Assembly: GCA_017311185.1 (NCBI GenBank)
Contig: JAESUZ010003529.1
Location: 1 to 64,000, forward strand
DNA length: 64,000 nt
DNA from: Proteles cristata cristata
Taxonomy: Eukaryota > Chordata > Mammalia > Carnivora > Hyaenidae
Reading direction: 5' to 3'
The notes below the pieces were generated by a model, which was not told the DNA's origin, did not search any database, and saw only the letters and a list, made by a program, of their open reading frames with translations. Positions 23,858 to 34,308 of the stretch are shown here, in pieces (position 1 is the first letter of the stretch; every line of letters begins with the position of its first letter). The translations under genes were made by a program, and so were the position numbers.

Positions 23858-24811
23858 ATGGCTGAAGGAAACTGGACAAGCGTTGGGGAGTTTATCCTCA
23901 TGAGCTTCTCTTCCCTACCTACTGAAATACAGTCACTACTCTTCCTGACATTTCTAATCATCTACCTGGTCACGCTGACGGGAAACAGTCTCATCATCCT
24001 CGTGACCTTGGCTGACCCCATGTTGCACAGCCCCATGTACTTCTTCCTCAGGAACTTGTCCTTCTTGGAGATTGGCTTCAACCTAGTCATTGTGCCCAAG
24101 ATGCTGGCGACCCTGCTTGCCCGCGACACAACCGTCTCCTTCCTTGGCTGTGCCACGCAGATGTATTTCTTCTTCTTCTTTGGGGTTGCTGAATGCGTCC
24201 TCCTGGCCACCATGGCATATGACCGCTATGTAGCCATCTGCAGTCCCTTGCAGTATCCAGTCATCATGAACCAGAGGACACGTGCCAAATTGGCTGTTGC
24301 CTCCTGGTTTCCAGGCTTTCCCATAGCTACTGTGCAGGCCACGTGGCTCTTCAGCTTTCCATTCTGCGGCACCAACAAGGTGAACCACTTCTTCTGTGAC
24401 AGCCCCCCTGTGCTGAAGCTGGTCTGTGCTGACACAGCACTGTTTGAGATCTATGCGATTGTTGGGACCGTTCTGGTCGTCATGATGCCCTGCTTGCTGA
24501 TCCTGTGTTCCTACACTCGCATTGCTGCTGCCATCCTTAAGATCCCATCAGCCAAAGGGAAGCATAAGGCCTTCTCGACCTGCTCCTCCCACCTCCTTGT
24601 TGTTTCCCTTTTCTATGTGTCTTTAAGCCTCACCTACTTCCGGCCTAAATCCAATAATTCTCCTGAGAGCAAAAAGCTGCTGTCATTGTCCTACACTGTT
24701 GTGACTCCCATGCTGAACCCCATCATCTATAGCCTGAGAAATAATGAGGTGAAGAATGCCCTTGGCCGGACCTTCTCCAAGGCTTTAGGCCTTAGGATTT
24801 GCATCCCGTAA
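23858..24811 (+). CDS. OR10A5: Olfactory receptor, OR10A5/OR10A2 type (copy 1)
   Basis: Odorant-binding class II G-protein-coupled receptor of 317 residues, the usual OR length, encoded by one intronless exon. It is expected in olfactory cilia, coupled to G-olf. Visible landmarks are an N-glycosylation site NWT at residues 5-7, GN in TM1 (42-43), PMYFFLRNLS at the start of TM2 (59-68), Cys98 and Cys180 for the TM3-ECL2 disulfide with Cys170 and Cys190, MAYDRYVAIC at 119-128, KAFSTCSSHL before TM6 (237-246) and PMLNPIIYS in TM7 (284-292). The start matches the family N-terminus. Two out-of-frame ATGs precede it at 23826 and 23842. A pyrimidine-rich AG at 23705-23706 could accept a 5' UTR exon. 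It is near-identical to the gene at 41656; position suggests OR10A5, but OR10A5 and OR10A2 cannot be separated with certainty because of gene conversion. Confidence 0.97.
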   Translation: MAEGNWTSVGEFILMSFSSLPTEIQSLLFLTFLIIYLVTLTGNSLIILVTLADPMLHSPMYFFLRNLSFLEIGFNLVIVPKMLATLLARDTTVSFLGCATQMYFFFFFGVAECVLLATMAYDRYVAICSPLQYPVIMNQRTRAKLAVASWFPGFPIATVQATWLFSFPFCGTNKVNHFFCDSPPVLKLVCADTALFEIYAIVGTVLVVMMPCLLILCSYTRIAAAILKIPSAKGKHKAFSTCSSHLLVVSLFYVSLSLTYFRPKSNNSPESKKLLSLSYTVVTPMLNPIIYSLRNNEVKNALGRTFSKALGLRICIP

Positions 24812-25537
24812 CTATCAAGAAATGAGAGTAAAGTGCACTGAATGGGGAGCAATCAGTTTCATATTTGGGATTCTTCTGCGTCTCTTGTCATCTCTTTTGG
24901 GATGAAGTCAGTTGCTGGAATGACTATTGGGAAGCTCGGTGGAGGGAAAAGAGCAGAGAAGTAGGTTAGCCCTATTCTACCACCTGGAAAACTCCTCTGC
25001 TCATTGTAGGCTTATGCTGTTTTTCTTATTGGTGCAGTGGCAGTTTGACACTTCTATGAGCAGCCATTTCCTGGTATTGACTTCGTTAATGTGTGCCAAT
25101 ATGACAAGCATTGGGCACAATATGAAACTGCTTGTAGTATGAACTTGGGAGACACACAGTCATCTTGTCACTTTATCTTGTTTTGGAAAAGTCTATCTTC
25201 ATTCAGTTGGAGAAAAGCCTATTATCCCAGTTTACATAATTTATTCATTTCATTTTGTATGCTCCTTAGGCATTTTTTATGCTCATTTTGTATGGCTCCA
25301 AAGATAGTGGGTGTTTAACTTGGATAGAAGTGGAACAGTCATCTGCATGCATATTCCTTTATAACCACAAGAGCCTTACTCAGTTATTTCCTCAGGCTAT
25401 TTTTCCAGGTAAGTTTATATTACACATAATTATATTCAATTTTACCAACTCATCACCAGTAAAGACTTTCCTTGTTTGGCTAACAAATAAGCCACTTAGA
25501 AACTTACATTGCTTGCAGCCTCATTGTCATTTTTTTT
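24812..25537. other. 3' flank of OR10A copy 1
   Basis: Shares about 90% identity with the flank of copy 2 for the first 180 bp, then falls off. It probably includes the receptor 3' UTR. No clear poly(A) signal is chosen. Confidence 0.5.
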
Positions 25538-25763
25538 TCTTATAAATTTTTTTTTAATGTTTTATTTATTTCCAGGAGAGAGAGAGAGAGACAGCGTGAG
25601 CAGGGGAGGGTCAGAGAGAGAGGGAGTCACAGACTGAAACAGGCTCCAGGCTCTGAGCTGGCAGTCAGCACAGAGCCCGACGCGGGGCTCGAACCCACGA
25701 ACCGCGAGATCATAACCTAAGCGAAAGTCGGACGCCCAACCGACTAAGCCACCCAGGCGCCCC
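25538..25763 (-). mobile_element. Young CAN SINE
   Basis: Young subtype, with TGTCATTTTTT-type flanks on both sides. Confidence 0.94.
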
Positions 25764-25984
25764 ATGTCATTTTTTATTTTCATGAAGAAATTCTTCTTGA
25801 GATATTCGAGTTAAAATTTTCAGGTTTCTCTATTGTTTTCTGTGAGTTGGAAATACTTACAATAAGCAATTAATCTAGAAATGTCTACATACACTGTATT
25901 CTCTAGCATAGAATACCAGTACATATTAAACACAATGATTTACCATCTAATTTGATAACAGGCTAAACTCAACACCACTGTACT

Positions 25985-26520
25985 TTTTTAAAGTTTTAAT
26001 TTTAATTCCAGTTAATTAACATATAGTGTTAGTTTCAAGTGTACAATATTCAACAGTTCAATACATCACCCAGTGCTCATCACAAAAAGTGCACTCCTTA
26101 ATCCCCATCACCTATTTTATTATCCCCCCACTCCCTTCCTCTGTTAACCATCAATTTGTTCTCTCTAACTAAAAATCTGTTTCCTGGTTTCTATCTCTCT
26201 TTTTTTCTCCTCTTCTGTTATGTTTCTAAAATTCCACATATGAGTGAAATCATATGGTATTTGTCTTTCTGACTGACTTATACCACTTAGCATTATTCTC
26301 TCTAGCTCTATCCATGTCATTGCAAATAGCAAGATTTCATTCCTTTTTACAGTCGCATAATACCCAATTGTATATATGTATCACATCTTATTTATCCATT
26401 TATCTATCAGTGGACATGTGGGCTGCTTCCACAGTTTGACCATTGTAAATATTGCTGCTATGCACATAGGGATGCATGTAACCCCTTGAGTTAGCTTTTT
26501 TATATTCATTGAGTAAGTAC
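25985..26520 (-). mobile_element. L1 3' end
   Basis: Carnivoran L1 3' UTR into late ORF2, in reverse, in the spacer between the two duplicated units. Confidence 0.85.
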
Positions 26521-26630
26521 CCAGTAACACTACATGTACTTTAAAATGTGACATTTGAAGTTTAGTTCCTTTATTCATTTTGATATGGTGGACAGGCAGT
26601 GGTAATAAAATAAGTAAATAAAGTGTTGAA

Positions 26631-26722
26631 GTATAGAGACACCCATGGCACATCTCTCTCTCTGTTTCTCCCCTGTTCATACTCACTCTGTCTAAAAATA
26701 AATAAATAAACTTAAAAAATTT
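26631..26722 (+). mobile_element. CAN SINE tail fragment
   Basis: Only the CT-rich tail and AATAAATAAATAAAC end remain. Confidence 0.6.
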
Positions 26723-27029
26723 TAATACCCTTAGCTGCAGGTCAGTGTATCACTAATATATGAGTTCTACTCAGCCACTCAGCTTTACTATTGTAGTATG
26801 AAAGCAACCACAATATATAAATGAATGAGCATGGATGTGTTTCAATAAAACATTGCTGGATCCTGGAATTTGAATTTCATATACTGTTCATGTGTCAAGG
26901 CATATTCTTCTTATCATTTTTTTCCTAACTATTTAAAAATGTAAAGACCATTCTTAACCCATAAACTATATATACAAAGACCAGTGGAGGGCAGCATTTG
27001 GCCTGGAGGCTATAGTTTGCTAACATCTG

Positions 27030-27240
27030 GGTAAAAGCATGAACTCTGACCTGAAAATGCCTAGGTTTTATCCTGGTTCTGTCACTTGACTGCTTGTTGA
27101 TATTGGGCAAGTTATTTTGCACCCCAAACTTCAGTTTCCTCATATATAAAGTGAAGATAATCATAACACCAATTTCTCCTTTTTCATCTCATTGAGAGGA
27201 TTAAGTAAGTTCACATATGTAAATTACTAAGGAACAATGG
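27030..27240 (+). mobile_element. MIR
   Basis: Reads in order from AAGCATGAACTCTGACCTG through TGGGCAAGTTATTTTGC and CAGTTTCCTCATATATAAA to a GAGAGGATTAAGT end, a fairly complete MIR. Confidence 0.75.
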
Positions 27241-27926
27241 AGGATACAGTAGTTTGTATGGAAAAGTTAGCCATTATAATGATCTGATTATTGGGTGAGA
27301 AAGTGATGATTACTGTGAGACTAATAGAAATTATGACATGGGAGGGAAACCTCGAGAGAGATGAAAGGCAGAAGTTGGTTGGATTCAAATCTTGAAAGGC
27401 CTTCCATGCCAAAGAGTTTAAACACTATTCTGTGTACAAGACAGGTCAATTGAATGGGTTTCAATGTTGAAAGAATCAAGTTTGTAGTTAGAAATATTAC
27501 TTGGCAATGATGAGAAAAATGGGTGGTAGCTGGACACAATCTGTAAGATAGACACCAGCCAAAAGACCTTTATAATTAGACAGTTAAAAGATTATAAGAA
27601 CAAAATTCAGTGCAAGGAAAACCACTCCTTAATCTCAAAATTTGATGTCCTCCATCAAAATGGGCTAGTAAATCAGGCATGTTCAGCAGAGCTGACAGAT
27701 AAGAGTTAATTCATTCCTGCTCTGGACTGCATCTACTCCTGTAAGCATGCAGGCCAGCAGGGATTTATTTGAGCTTCAAAGCTGGCCTGCTGTCCAAGAT
27801 GGGTCCATTAGGATGTGTGGCTGTGCAGCCTGAGTTCATTAGCCCTCTTCCCAGATCTGATCCTATCTAGTCACATAAGCTTTCCCTCTGGCTCCTGGGA
27901 TAGGTGACTGGGTATCTCAGTCAACT

Positions 27927-28307
27927 GCTCCCTGAACAGCAGTGTGCCTCATTAACAACTTTTTAATGAGGTCACAGGCTGTGACTGCTCATTAATAGGC
28001 TGGTTAGTCTACAACCCCAGGGTGGAGGAGTCTGAGGATAGAAGCCAGTGAGAACAGAGCTCAGCCTGCATCAGAGCTGCATCAGAGCAGAGACTACCTA
28101 GGCTTTCACTCTCAGGTCTCCAGGGTCTCTTGTAGCTCACAGAGACAGAATCCACAGATAGAAGTCAGGAGGGACCAAGGCCTTAGAGGGGAGGAATTAC
28201 AACAGAGCCCCATGATCCCAGACTTGGGCCAGAGATTCTTGAGGAAATCAGATGCTTTTCAGGTTTTCTTTGATGCTTGCATAAATGGAATATTGCCCGT
28301 GGACTTT
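27927..28307. promoter_or_regulatory. Identical non-coding block, candidate OR promoter/enhancer (copy 2)
   Basis: Twin of 5786-6166 without a single difference. It retains the inverted repeat at 27947-27971, ATTAAT at 27991-27996 and CCCCAGGG at 28015-28022. It lies about 13.3 kb upstream of the second OR10A gene. The upstream EBF-like site present in copy 1 at 5750-5759 is outside the identical tract and has one extra mismatch here. Confidence 0.4.
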
Positions 28308-28599
28308 TTGTCCTGCTATCATAAAAATGAATTTCCATGCTATTCCCCCCATACACATCCAAGTGCATATTCTTTTGTAATATTTCTGAAGTCCATTTGA
28401 ACTCTACTTGTCCTGGGCGTTCATAGGCTGGCCCTCTTCTTCTGTCTTCCTTGTGATCCCATCCATTGCCAGGTCTCAACAAGTCCAATGGAGATGAAAC
28501 CTCCTTGTGGAGATGAAATTTGGATATTGGCTTCTATTTCCCACCAGGATTCTTGCTAGAGCCTCCTAGCTGATCTCTCTGCCTCCAGTCATACTCAGA

Positions 28600-29055
28600 C
28601 TTACACATACACCTCATTCTAATCCATCCTTCTTACCGTCTCCAGAGTTCTTCCTAAGTGTGTGTGTAAAACTCTGTGCTTAAAATCCTTACAATCCAAC
28701 CTTATATTCAGAATGAAATCAACGTTCTTCTATCATATGAGCCCTCTTACACATAGCTTGAACTTATTTTTCCAATTTCAGTTCTTACCATACCTCAACC
28801 ACATAGTTGAGGGCTCTTGCCCTTCTGAACTGTTTTCTTTCCCCCTACACCTTGCACTTCTACTTTCTCAAAATGTAGTCATTTTCATTCTCCTCAACAG
28901 CTTGCATTCTGAAAAATCTGGGTTCAAGTTTTGTGTCTGCTATTTACCAGTTATGTATGTTTATGCAAATTATTCTGTATCACTAGCCCTCAGTTTCCTT
29001 GTCTGTGAATGAGGTGATAATACCAACCTCATGGAATTGATAAGATGAAAATTTA
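28600..29055 (+). mobile_element. L2/MIR remnants (copy 2)
   Basis: Counterpart of 6460-6910. The MIR part (28905-29055) is better kept, with CTCAGTTTCCTTGTCTGTGA. Confidence 0.6.
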
Positions 29056-29729
29056 TACAATGAAACCTGCCACCAAAGTGTTAAAGCTAATCAGCCTTTG
29101 GCAGCAGAGGCACCAAGCAGATGACCACTTCCATTGGTAGAACTTTGTGAATCTATGCTTTATTATTTCTTGCAGTTTGAGGTAAGATGATCAGTCATGC
29201 AGAATTCTGTTAGTTTGCTACCTTTTGTAACATAGGAAATTATTGGGTTCTCTCCAGTTCCCAGAGATCAGGGTAAAGAAAGGAATTGGCATGTCCTAAC
29301 TGTCAAATGTGAGCTACCTATTTATAAAGTATCATTTGCTCTTCACAGGTATTACAAGATGTATAGATTGGAATGAAGGAACAGCCAATAAGTGTCAGAA
29401 CTTCTGTTTGAAACCAGGTCTACCTGAACCTAAATGTCATGTTCTTGTCAGTATAGTATATGCCTTCTCCACATATAAAGGCAAAAACTATAAATGAGTT
29501 AGGAGGAAAAGCAAAGAATGACATATAACATGGAAAGAATGATATGCAATACGAAGCTCAAAATGACCATAGAGAAAAAAAGTCTTTGAGATCCATATAC
29601 ACAAATAGAGGGTCTTTAGTATACATATGGTGAGCTACATCTTTGAGATCACTGAAAGGGTAAAGAAGTTATTTTTCATCTCTAAAGAAAGCTACTTGAA
29701 ATAGAATAAGTCTTTAGCAAAAGGTATAT

Positions 29730-30796
29730 TGCCGGGAGTCGCACCGGCCTCTCTGGATGGCAGTCACAGCAAGGAAATTACAGTGTTTGCACAGCTCCTG
29801 CCATGAGAAATGAAAACTAATATCTCTTTCTGCTAATACTGGCTCATGTTGGAAATAAGCCTGCTGATGCTGACCAGGCCTCACAATATTCCATATCAGA
29901 CCCATATTCTGAACAGAGATACCTCATAGGAAAAGCATATTCCTGCCTTTACAAAAGAGATTTTAGATAAAAGCACTGTGGATGATTGTCAAAAGGCTCT
30001 TCCTATGGGCCTTGCAGATCCAAGACTTAAATAATAAAGGGAGTTAAGAACACAAGAGTTACAATGGAGCCTGGCCCCGAGACAAAGAGCCTAATTTAGA
30101 GTTAAGGAATAGATAAGAGCAGAACTTAAGTTAATTTACACCTTCTTCTAACTAGTGACGTATGGCAGTCCCTTCCCCAAGACCTACTTTCTGCAAACAT
30201 CCTCCCTTACAGGTGGCTAGGATGAGGATAGATAAGAGTAGCTAAAACTTTACCCCCAAACCAAAGGCTGACACATTTAGGGCCTCCATGGTGTTCACAC
30301 ATTCAGCATCAAATAGGTTTCCACAAACAACTCATTAACCAGCTCAGAAACATTCATCCTCTTGAGAGCCAAACAGAATGTCTCTTAGCCCATCTATACA
30401 CTTAACCTATGACCTAACCTTAGCGTTATTAACTTAGAACAAATATGTATCCTGTCTTTTACTAAGAATACTCTGTTAATTCTTTAGTTATAAGATTTAC
30501 TTAACCTCACTATAATTGGAATAGTTCTGCAAGAATATTTCTGTAAAACCTGCTTCTGTACACTTTCCAAAGCATCTTATCACAAAGAGTTATGCATTGT
30601 AAAAATTCCTTTTTCTGATGTAGTGTTATCATTTAACCTATAAATAAAGACACCAAAACCAACAGGACAGAGATGCCTGCCTGGTGATCAGAAAGAATCT
30701 CGGGGCTCTCTCTCTCTCTCTCTCTCTCTCTCGCTCTCTCGCCGACACGGTCCATCCTTCAGGGACACCTGGACCTGCCGGAGTTGGCCTCCAACA
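29730..30796 (+). mobile_element. Solo ERV LTR
   Basis: About 1067 bp beginning TG and ending CA. Flanks GTATAT (29724-29729) and GTGTAT (30797-30802) fit a 6-bp target duplication with one mismatch, as made by many class II retroviral integrases. TATAAATA with an overlapping AATAAA lies at 30640-30649, followed by a CT-rich tract (30704-30740), so the plus orientation is likely. No internal viral genes flank it. It is absent from the matching part of copy 1, so it inserted after the duplication. The family is not assigned. Confidence 0.7.
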
Positions 30797-30799
30797 GTG

Positions 30800-31090
30800 T
30801 ATCTCTCCTCACTTTCTCTGTCTACAATTCCTGCCTCTCACCCCCTACTTCCTGTACCAAATTACCTTCTCTTTGTCATTTAAGATTCAACTTGAACATT
30901 TTCTCTTCTGTGAATCCCTCATTAACTGTACCAGGTACATATGGTGTCTTGCACATATGGCTGTAGCATTGAAGGCATGGCAATTGTATTTTTCCAGTTA
31001 AGACAATTTATCATTCAGGATTGTATTTCTGAGGCCTAATTCAGTGCCTGGTATACAGTAAATGCTAAATAAATGGATAAATGAATGTGT
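30800..31090 (+). mobile_element. L2 3' end
   Basis: Ends AATTCAGTGCCTGGTATACA then AATAAATGGATAAATGAATG. A decayed match is in copy 1 at 10360-10590. Confidence 0.65.
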
Positions 31091-31319
31091 ACTCCCTAAA
31101 TTGTTCCCTTAGCCTTCACATCTCACTGAAATGTGAGTTTCTTATTTCCAACTGCCTGTAAGACATTTCTAATCAAGTGTCAAGGCATATGTTTAGCACT
31201 ATGCTTCCAGACAAATTTATTCTCTCAATCATCTAATTGAAAAAAAAAAATTCTTACTTCTTCTTCATTTTATTTTTGTTAAAAAAATTTGTTTAATGTT
31301 TTATTTATTTCTTTCTTGA

Positions 31320-31527
31320 AATTTTTAAAATATTTTTATTTATTTCTGGGAGAGAGGGTGTGTGAGCAGGGGAGGGTCAGAGAGAGAGGGAGACACAGAA
31401 TTCGAAGCAGGATCCAGGCTCTGAGCTGTCAGCACAGAGCCTGACGTGGGGCCTGAACCCACAAATCGTGAGATCATGACCTGAGCCAAAGTTGGATGCT
31501 CAAGTGACTGAGCCACCCAGGCACCCC
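31320..31527 (-). mobile_element. CAN SINE
   Basis: Older subtype with a single CTGTCAGCACAGAGCC. Copy 2 only. Confidence 0.9.
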
Positions 31528-31684
31528 TTATTCTTCTTTTTGACTCCAACAGCCATTGACATATTCTTTCATTTAATCAGTGAACATTTACATATAAATC
31601 TTGAGAGTGTAAGAGTGAACAAAGAGCTGTGCTCACATAGCTCCTGGAAACTACACAGTTCAGCTATAGAAGCAGACAAGGACA

Positions 31685-31869
31685 GGGGCACCTGGGTATT
31701 AATCTTAGGCCTCTGACTTTGGCTCAGGTCATGATTTCGTGGTTTATAAATTTGAGCTCAGAGCCTGGAGCCTGCTTTGGATTCTGTGTCTCCCTCTCTC
31801 TGCCCTTCCCCCACTTGTGCTCTGTCTCTCTGTCTCTCAAAAATAAATAAACAATAAATATTTTTAAAA
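31685..31869 (+). mobile_element. CAN SINE with internal deletion
   Basis: Starts GGGGCACCTGGGTATTAATC; part of the head region is altered and about 20 bp shorter than usual. Copy 2 only. Confidence 0.85.
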
Positions 31870-32399
31870 AGAATAGGACCCATACAGAAACAGTCGTAGG
31901 ACAAAAGGACAGTGCCATGCAAAGTGGTGCATTATGTCATCATTCTGCACTTTGATAAATGCAGTCATGGAAATGCTCAACCAGTCTCCTAATCCTGCTC
32001 ATTCGTTCTTGGTAAAAGTCTCACTCAAACCTTGGCTCAACCCCTATGTTCGTTGTCCCTGCCATTACATACCACAAGCCAGGTTCTTATTTCTAAACTA
32101 TTATTATAAGCTCCTCCCCACTGATCTTATTCGTTCCATGCTCACTTCCCAATCCTTCTTAACCTCACTGCTAAGTACAGGATTTACAGGGATGAACAAA
32201 ACAGAGCCCTTGCCCTTGGGGACATTACAGTCCAATGGAGAGGAGAGATACTGAACAAAGAACTGCACAAATAAATATACAATTACAATTAATACCATTG
32301 CTATGAAGGAAAAGAACCTAGTGCTCTGAGAAAGAACAAAAGGAAGGAGTCCTAATTTGCATTCAGATCAGAGAAGACCTCATGAAGGAAGTGACATTT

Positions 32400-33074
32400 T
32401 TTCTAAAGGTTTTATTTTAATTCCAGTCAGTTAACATACAGTGTAATATTAGATTCTGGTCTACAGTATAGTAATCTGACACTTCCATACAACACCCAGT
32501 GCTCATCACTAGTACACTTCTTACTCCCCATCACCTATTTAACCCATCACCTCTCCACCTCCCCTTTGGTAACCATCAATATGTTCTCTATAGTTAAGAG
32601 TCAGATCCTTGGTTGGCCTCTCCCTTTTGCCCTCTTTGCTCTTCTGTTTCCTAAATTCCACTTTTGAGTGAATCATGCTATTTTTGTTTCTCAGACAGAC
32701 CTGTTCTACTTAGAATAATAATCTCTAGCTCCAGCCGTGTCATTGCAAATGGCAAGATTTTATTCTCTGTTATAACTGAGTATTTCTCCTTTGTATATAT
32801 GTTTTTTCCTCATATCTAGGATTAGGGTTGGTTTTAGGGCTAGAATAAGTGTTAGGGTTAAGGTTAGTGCCAGAGTGAAGGTATGGGTCTCTTATCTTGC
32901 AGTTTAGACACCTCTCCAGAGGGATAAGATTAAGGGGAGCGGTATGGTTAGAGTGAAGGATTAGGGTTAAGGGTTAGTGGTTAGCTGTAAGTGGTTAGTG
33001 ATTAGGATTAGGTTTTTGATTAGAATACTCTCGACCTCCGTCTATGCTGTTGCACATGGCAAGATTTCCTTCTT
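32400..33074 (-). mobile_element. L1 3' end carrying the telomere-like tract
   Basis: Reverse L1 3' UTR, absent from copy 1. Flanks AAGGAAGTGACATTT (32385) and AAGGAAATGATATTT (33079) match at 13 of 15 positions and look like a target duplication. The empty site in copy 1 is near 14130-14140. Confidence 0.8.
32819..33020 (+). repeat. Degenerate interstitial telomere-like tract
   Basis: At least four exact TTAGGG hexamers (32822, 32834, 32852, 32961) occur among many TTAGG, TTAAGGG and GTTAG variants. The tract sits within an L1 fragment, and similar L1 sequence ending in GGCAAGATTT flanks it on both sides. Confidence 0.6.
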
Positions 33075-33235
33075 CTCAAGGAAATGATATTTAAAGTGGT
33101 ATCAGATGAGTGTGTAGGAGTTAACAGCTAAAAATTAAGAGGAATAATATACAAAGCAAAAGGATTTGTATATACAAAGATCTAAGTCAGTATCTGCAGA
33201 AATGGTGTTAGTGGCAGTCCCAGGTCAAATAGCTT

Positions 33236-33472
33236 TTTTTTTTTTTTAATTTTTAATGTTTTATTTATTTCTAGGAGAGAGAGAGAGAGAGAGAGACAGC
33301 ATGAGCAGGGAAGGGTCAGAGAGAGCGGGAGTCACAGACTCTGAAACAGGCTCCAGGCTCTGAGCTGGTGGTCAGCACAGAGCCCGATGCGGGGCTCGAA
33401 CACATGAACTGTGAGATCATGACCTGAGCCGAAGTCGTACACTTAACCGACTAAGCCAGCCACCCAGGCGCC
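33236..33472 (-). mobile_element. CAN SINE
   Basis: Target duplication CCAGGTCAAATAGCTT at 33220-33235 and 33473-33488. A CCAGC insertion lies next to the head. Copy 2 only. Confidence 0.94.
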
Positions 33473-33748
33473 CCAGGTCAAATAGCTTCTTAAAGGAACC
33501 TTACCATACGTGACATTTGTCATGGCTTAGCATGTTTTCTATACTTTAATCTCATTTCCTTGTCACTACAGGTACTGGATCTCATACATATGAAACTGAG
33601 ACACAGAATAATTTTCTTCTGGGTCACAAGGTTAGAAATTAATGAAGGAATCCAGAACGTTAGTTTTGTTTTGTATCAGATACCTTTCTATAAAAAGGTA
33701 TGATCTGTATATGATGTGTTTCACATTGATACTCACACTCAACATCAG

Positions 33749-33836
33749 TGGTCTGGCTGGCTTAGCTGGCTCTTGACCTTGGGGTTGTGCGTTTGAGCCT
33801 CACATTGGGTGCAGAGATTGCTTAAAAACACAACCT
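33749..33836 (+). mobile_element. Short CAN SINE variant fragment
   Basis: Same tail-less type as at 19974: CTCTTGACCTTGGGGTTGTG through GGGTGCAGAGATTGCTT to an A-rich end. Confidence 0.65.
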
Positions 33837-34064
33837 TTGAAATAAAAATTGCTCAACATCACAAACCTGAGAGATCCAGTGCTAGGATTCAATTTAAGTC
33901 ATTCTGACTTCAAATTTAGTGCCTTATTCTACAAAATGCTACTTCTCCTACCCAAGAGGTTTCGTTGTGTCTGTGTTTTGTTTTCCTGAAATCTGTCCTG
34001 TTGGCATCTGAAATTCATCAGGGTCTCAAAAGACAATAGATTTAAGAATGGTTAGGCATCCTTG

Positions 34065-34287
34065 GGGCGCTTGGGTGGCTTAGTCGGTTAAGCGTCCGAC
34101 TTTCGCTTAGGTCATGATCTCGCGGTTCGTGGGTTCGAGGCCCGCGTCGGGCTCTGTGCTGACTGGCAGCTCAGAGTCTGGAGCCTGTTTCCGTCTGTGA
34201 CTCCCCCTCTCTCTGACCCTCCCCTGCTCACGCTGTCTCTCTCTCTCTCTCTGCTAGAAATAAATAAAAAAACATTAAAAAAAAAAA
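34065..34287 (+). mobile_element. Young CAN SINE with 21-bp target duplication
   Basis: Perfect 21-bp direct repeats at 34044-34064 and 34288-34308. Young subtype, very recent insertion. Confidence 0.96.
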
Positions 34288-34308
34288 AAGAATGGTTAGG
34301 CATCCTTG

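Larger units (their letters stand above)
5470..25500 (+). repeat. Tandem segmental duplication, copy 1 (ends in OR10A gene)
   Basis: This unit matches 27605-43060 in the same order and orientation. Matching segments, aligned by eye, include 5470-7370 with 27605-29500, 10330-10860 with 30800-31250, 13400-14480 with 31550-33530, 16020-17640 with 33830-35520, 18880-19700 with 36090-36740, 20110-20640 with 36870-37480, and 23680-25300 with 41480-43060. Old MIR, L2 and L1M pieces are shared, but feline SINEs and younger L1s are not, so the duplication predates them. This copy is longer mainly because of L1 and SINE insertions. Edges are approximate. Confidence 0.85.

Noticed and set aside
23962..24435. 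Antisense open frames across the OR10A genes (also 41760-42233)
   Set aside because: They are shadows of the receptor reading frame and repeat only because the genes are identical.
34065..34160. tRNA-like sequence with polymerase III A and B boxes
   Set aside because: It is the tRNA-derived head of a SINE; no separate tRNA gene was found in the window.
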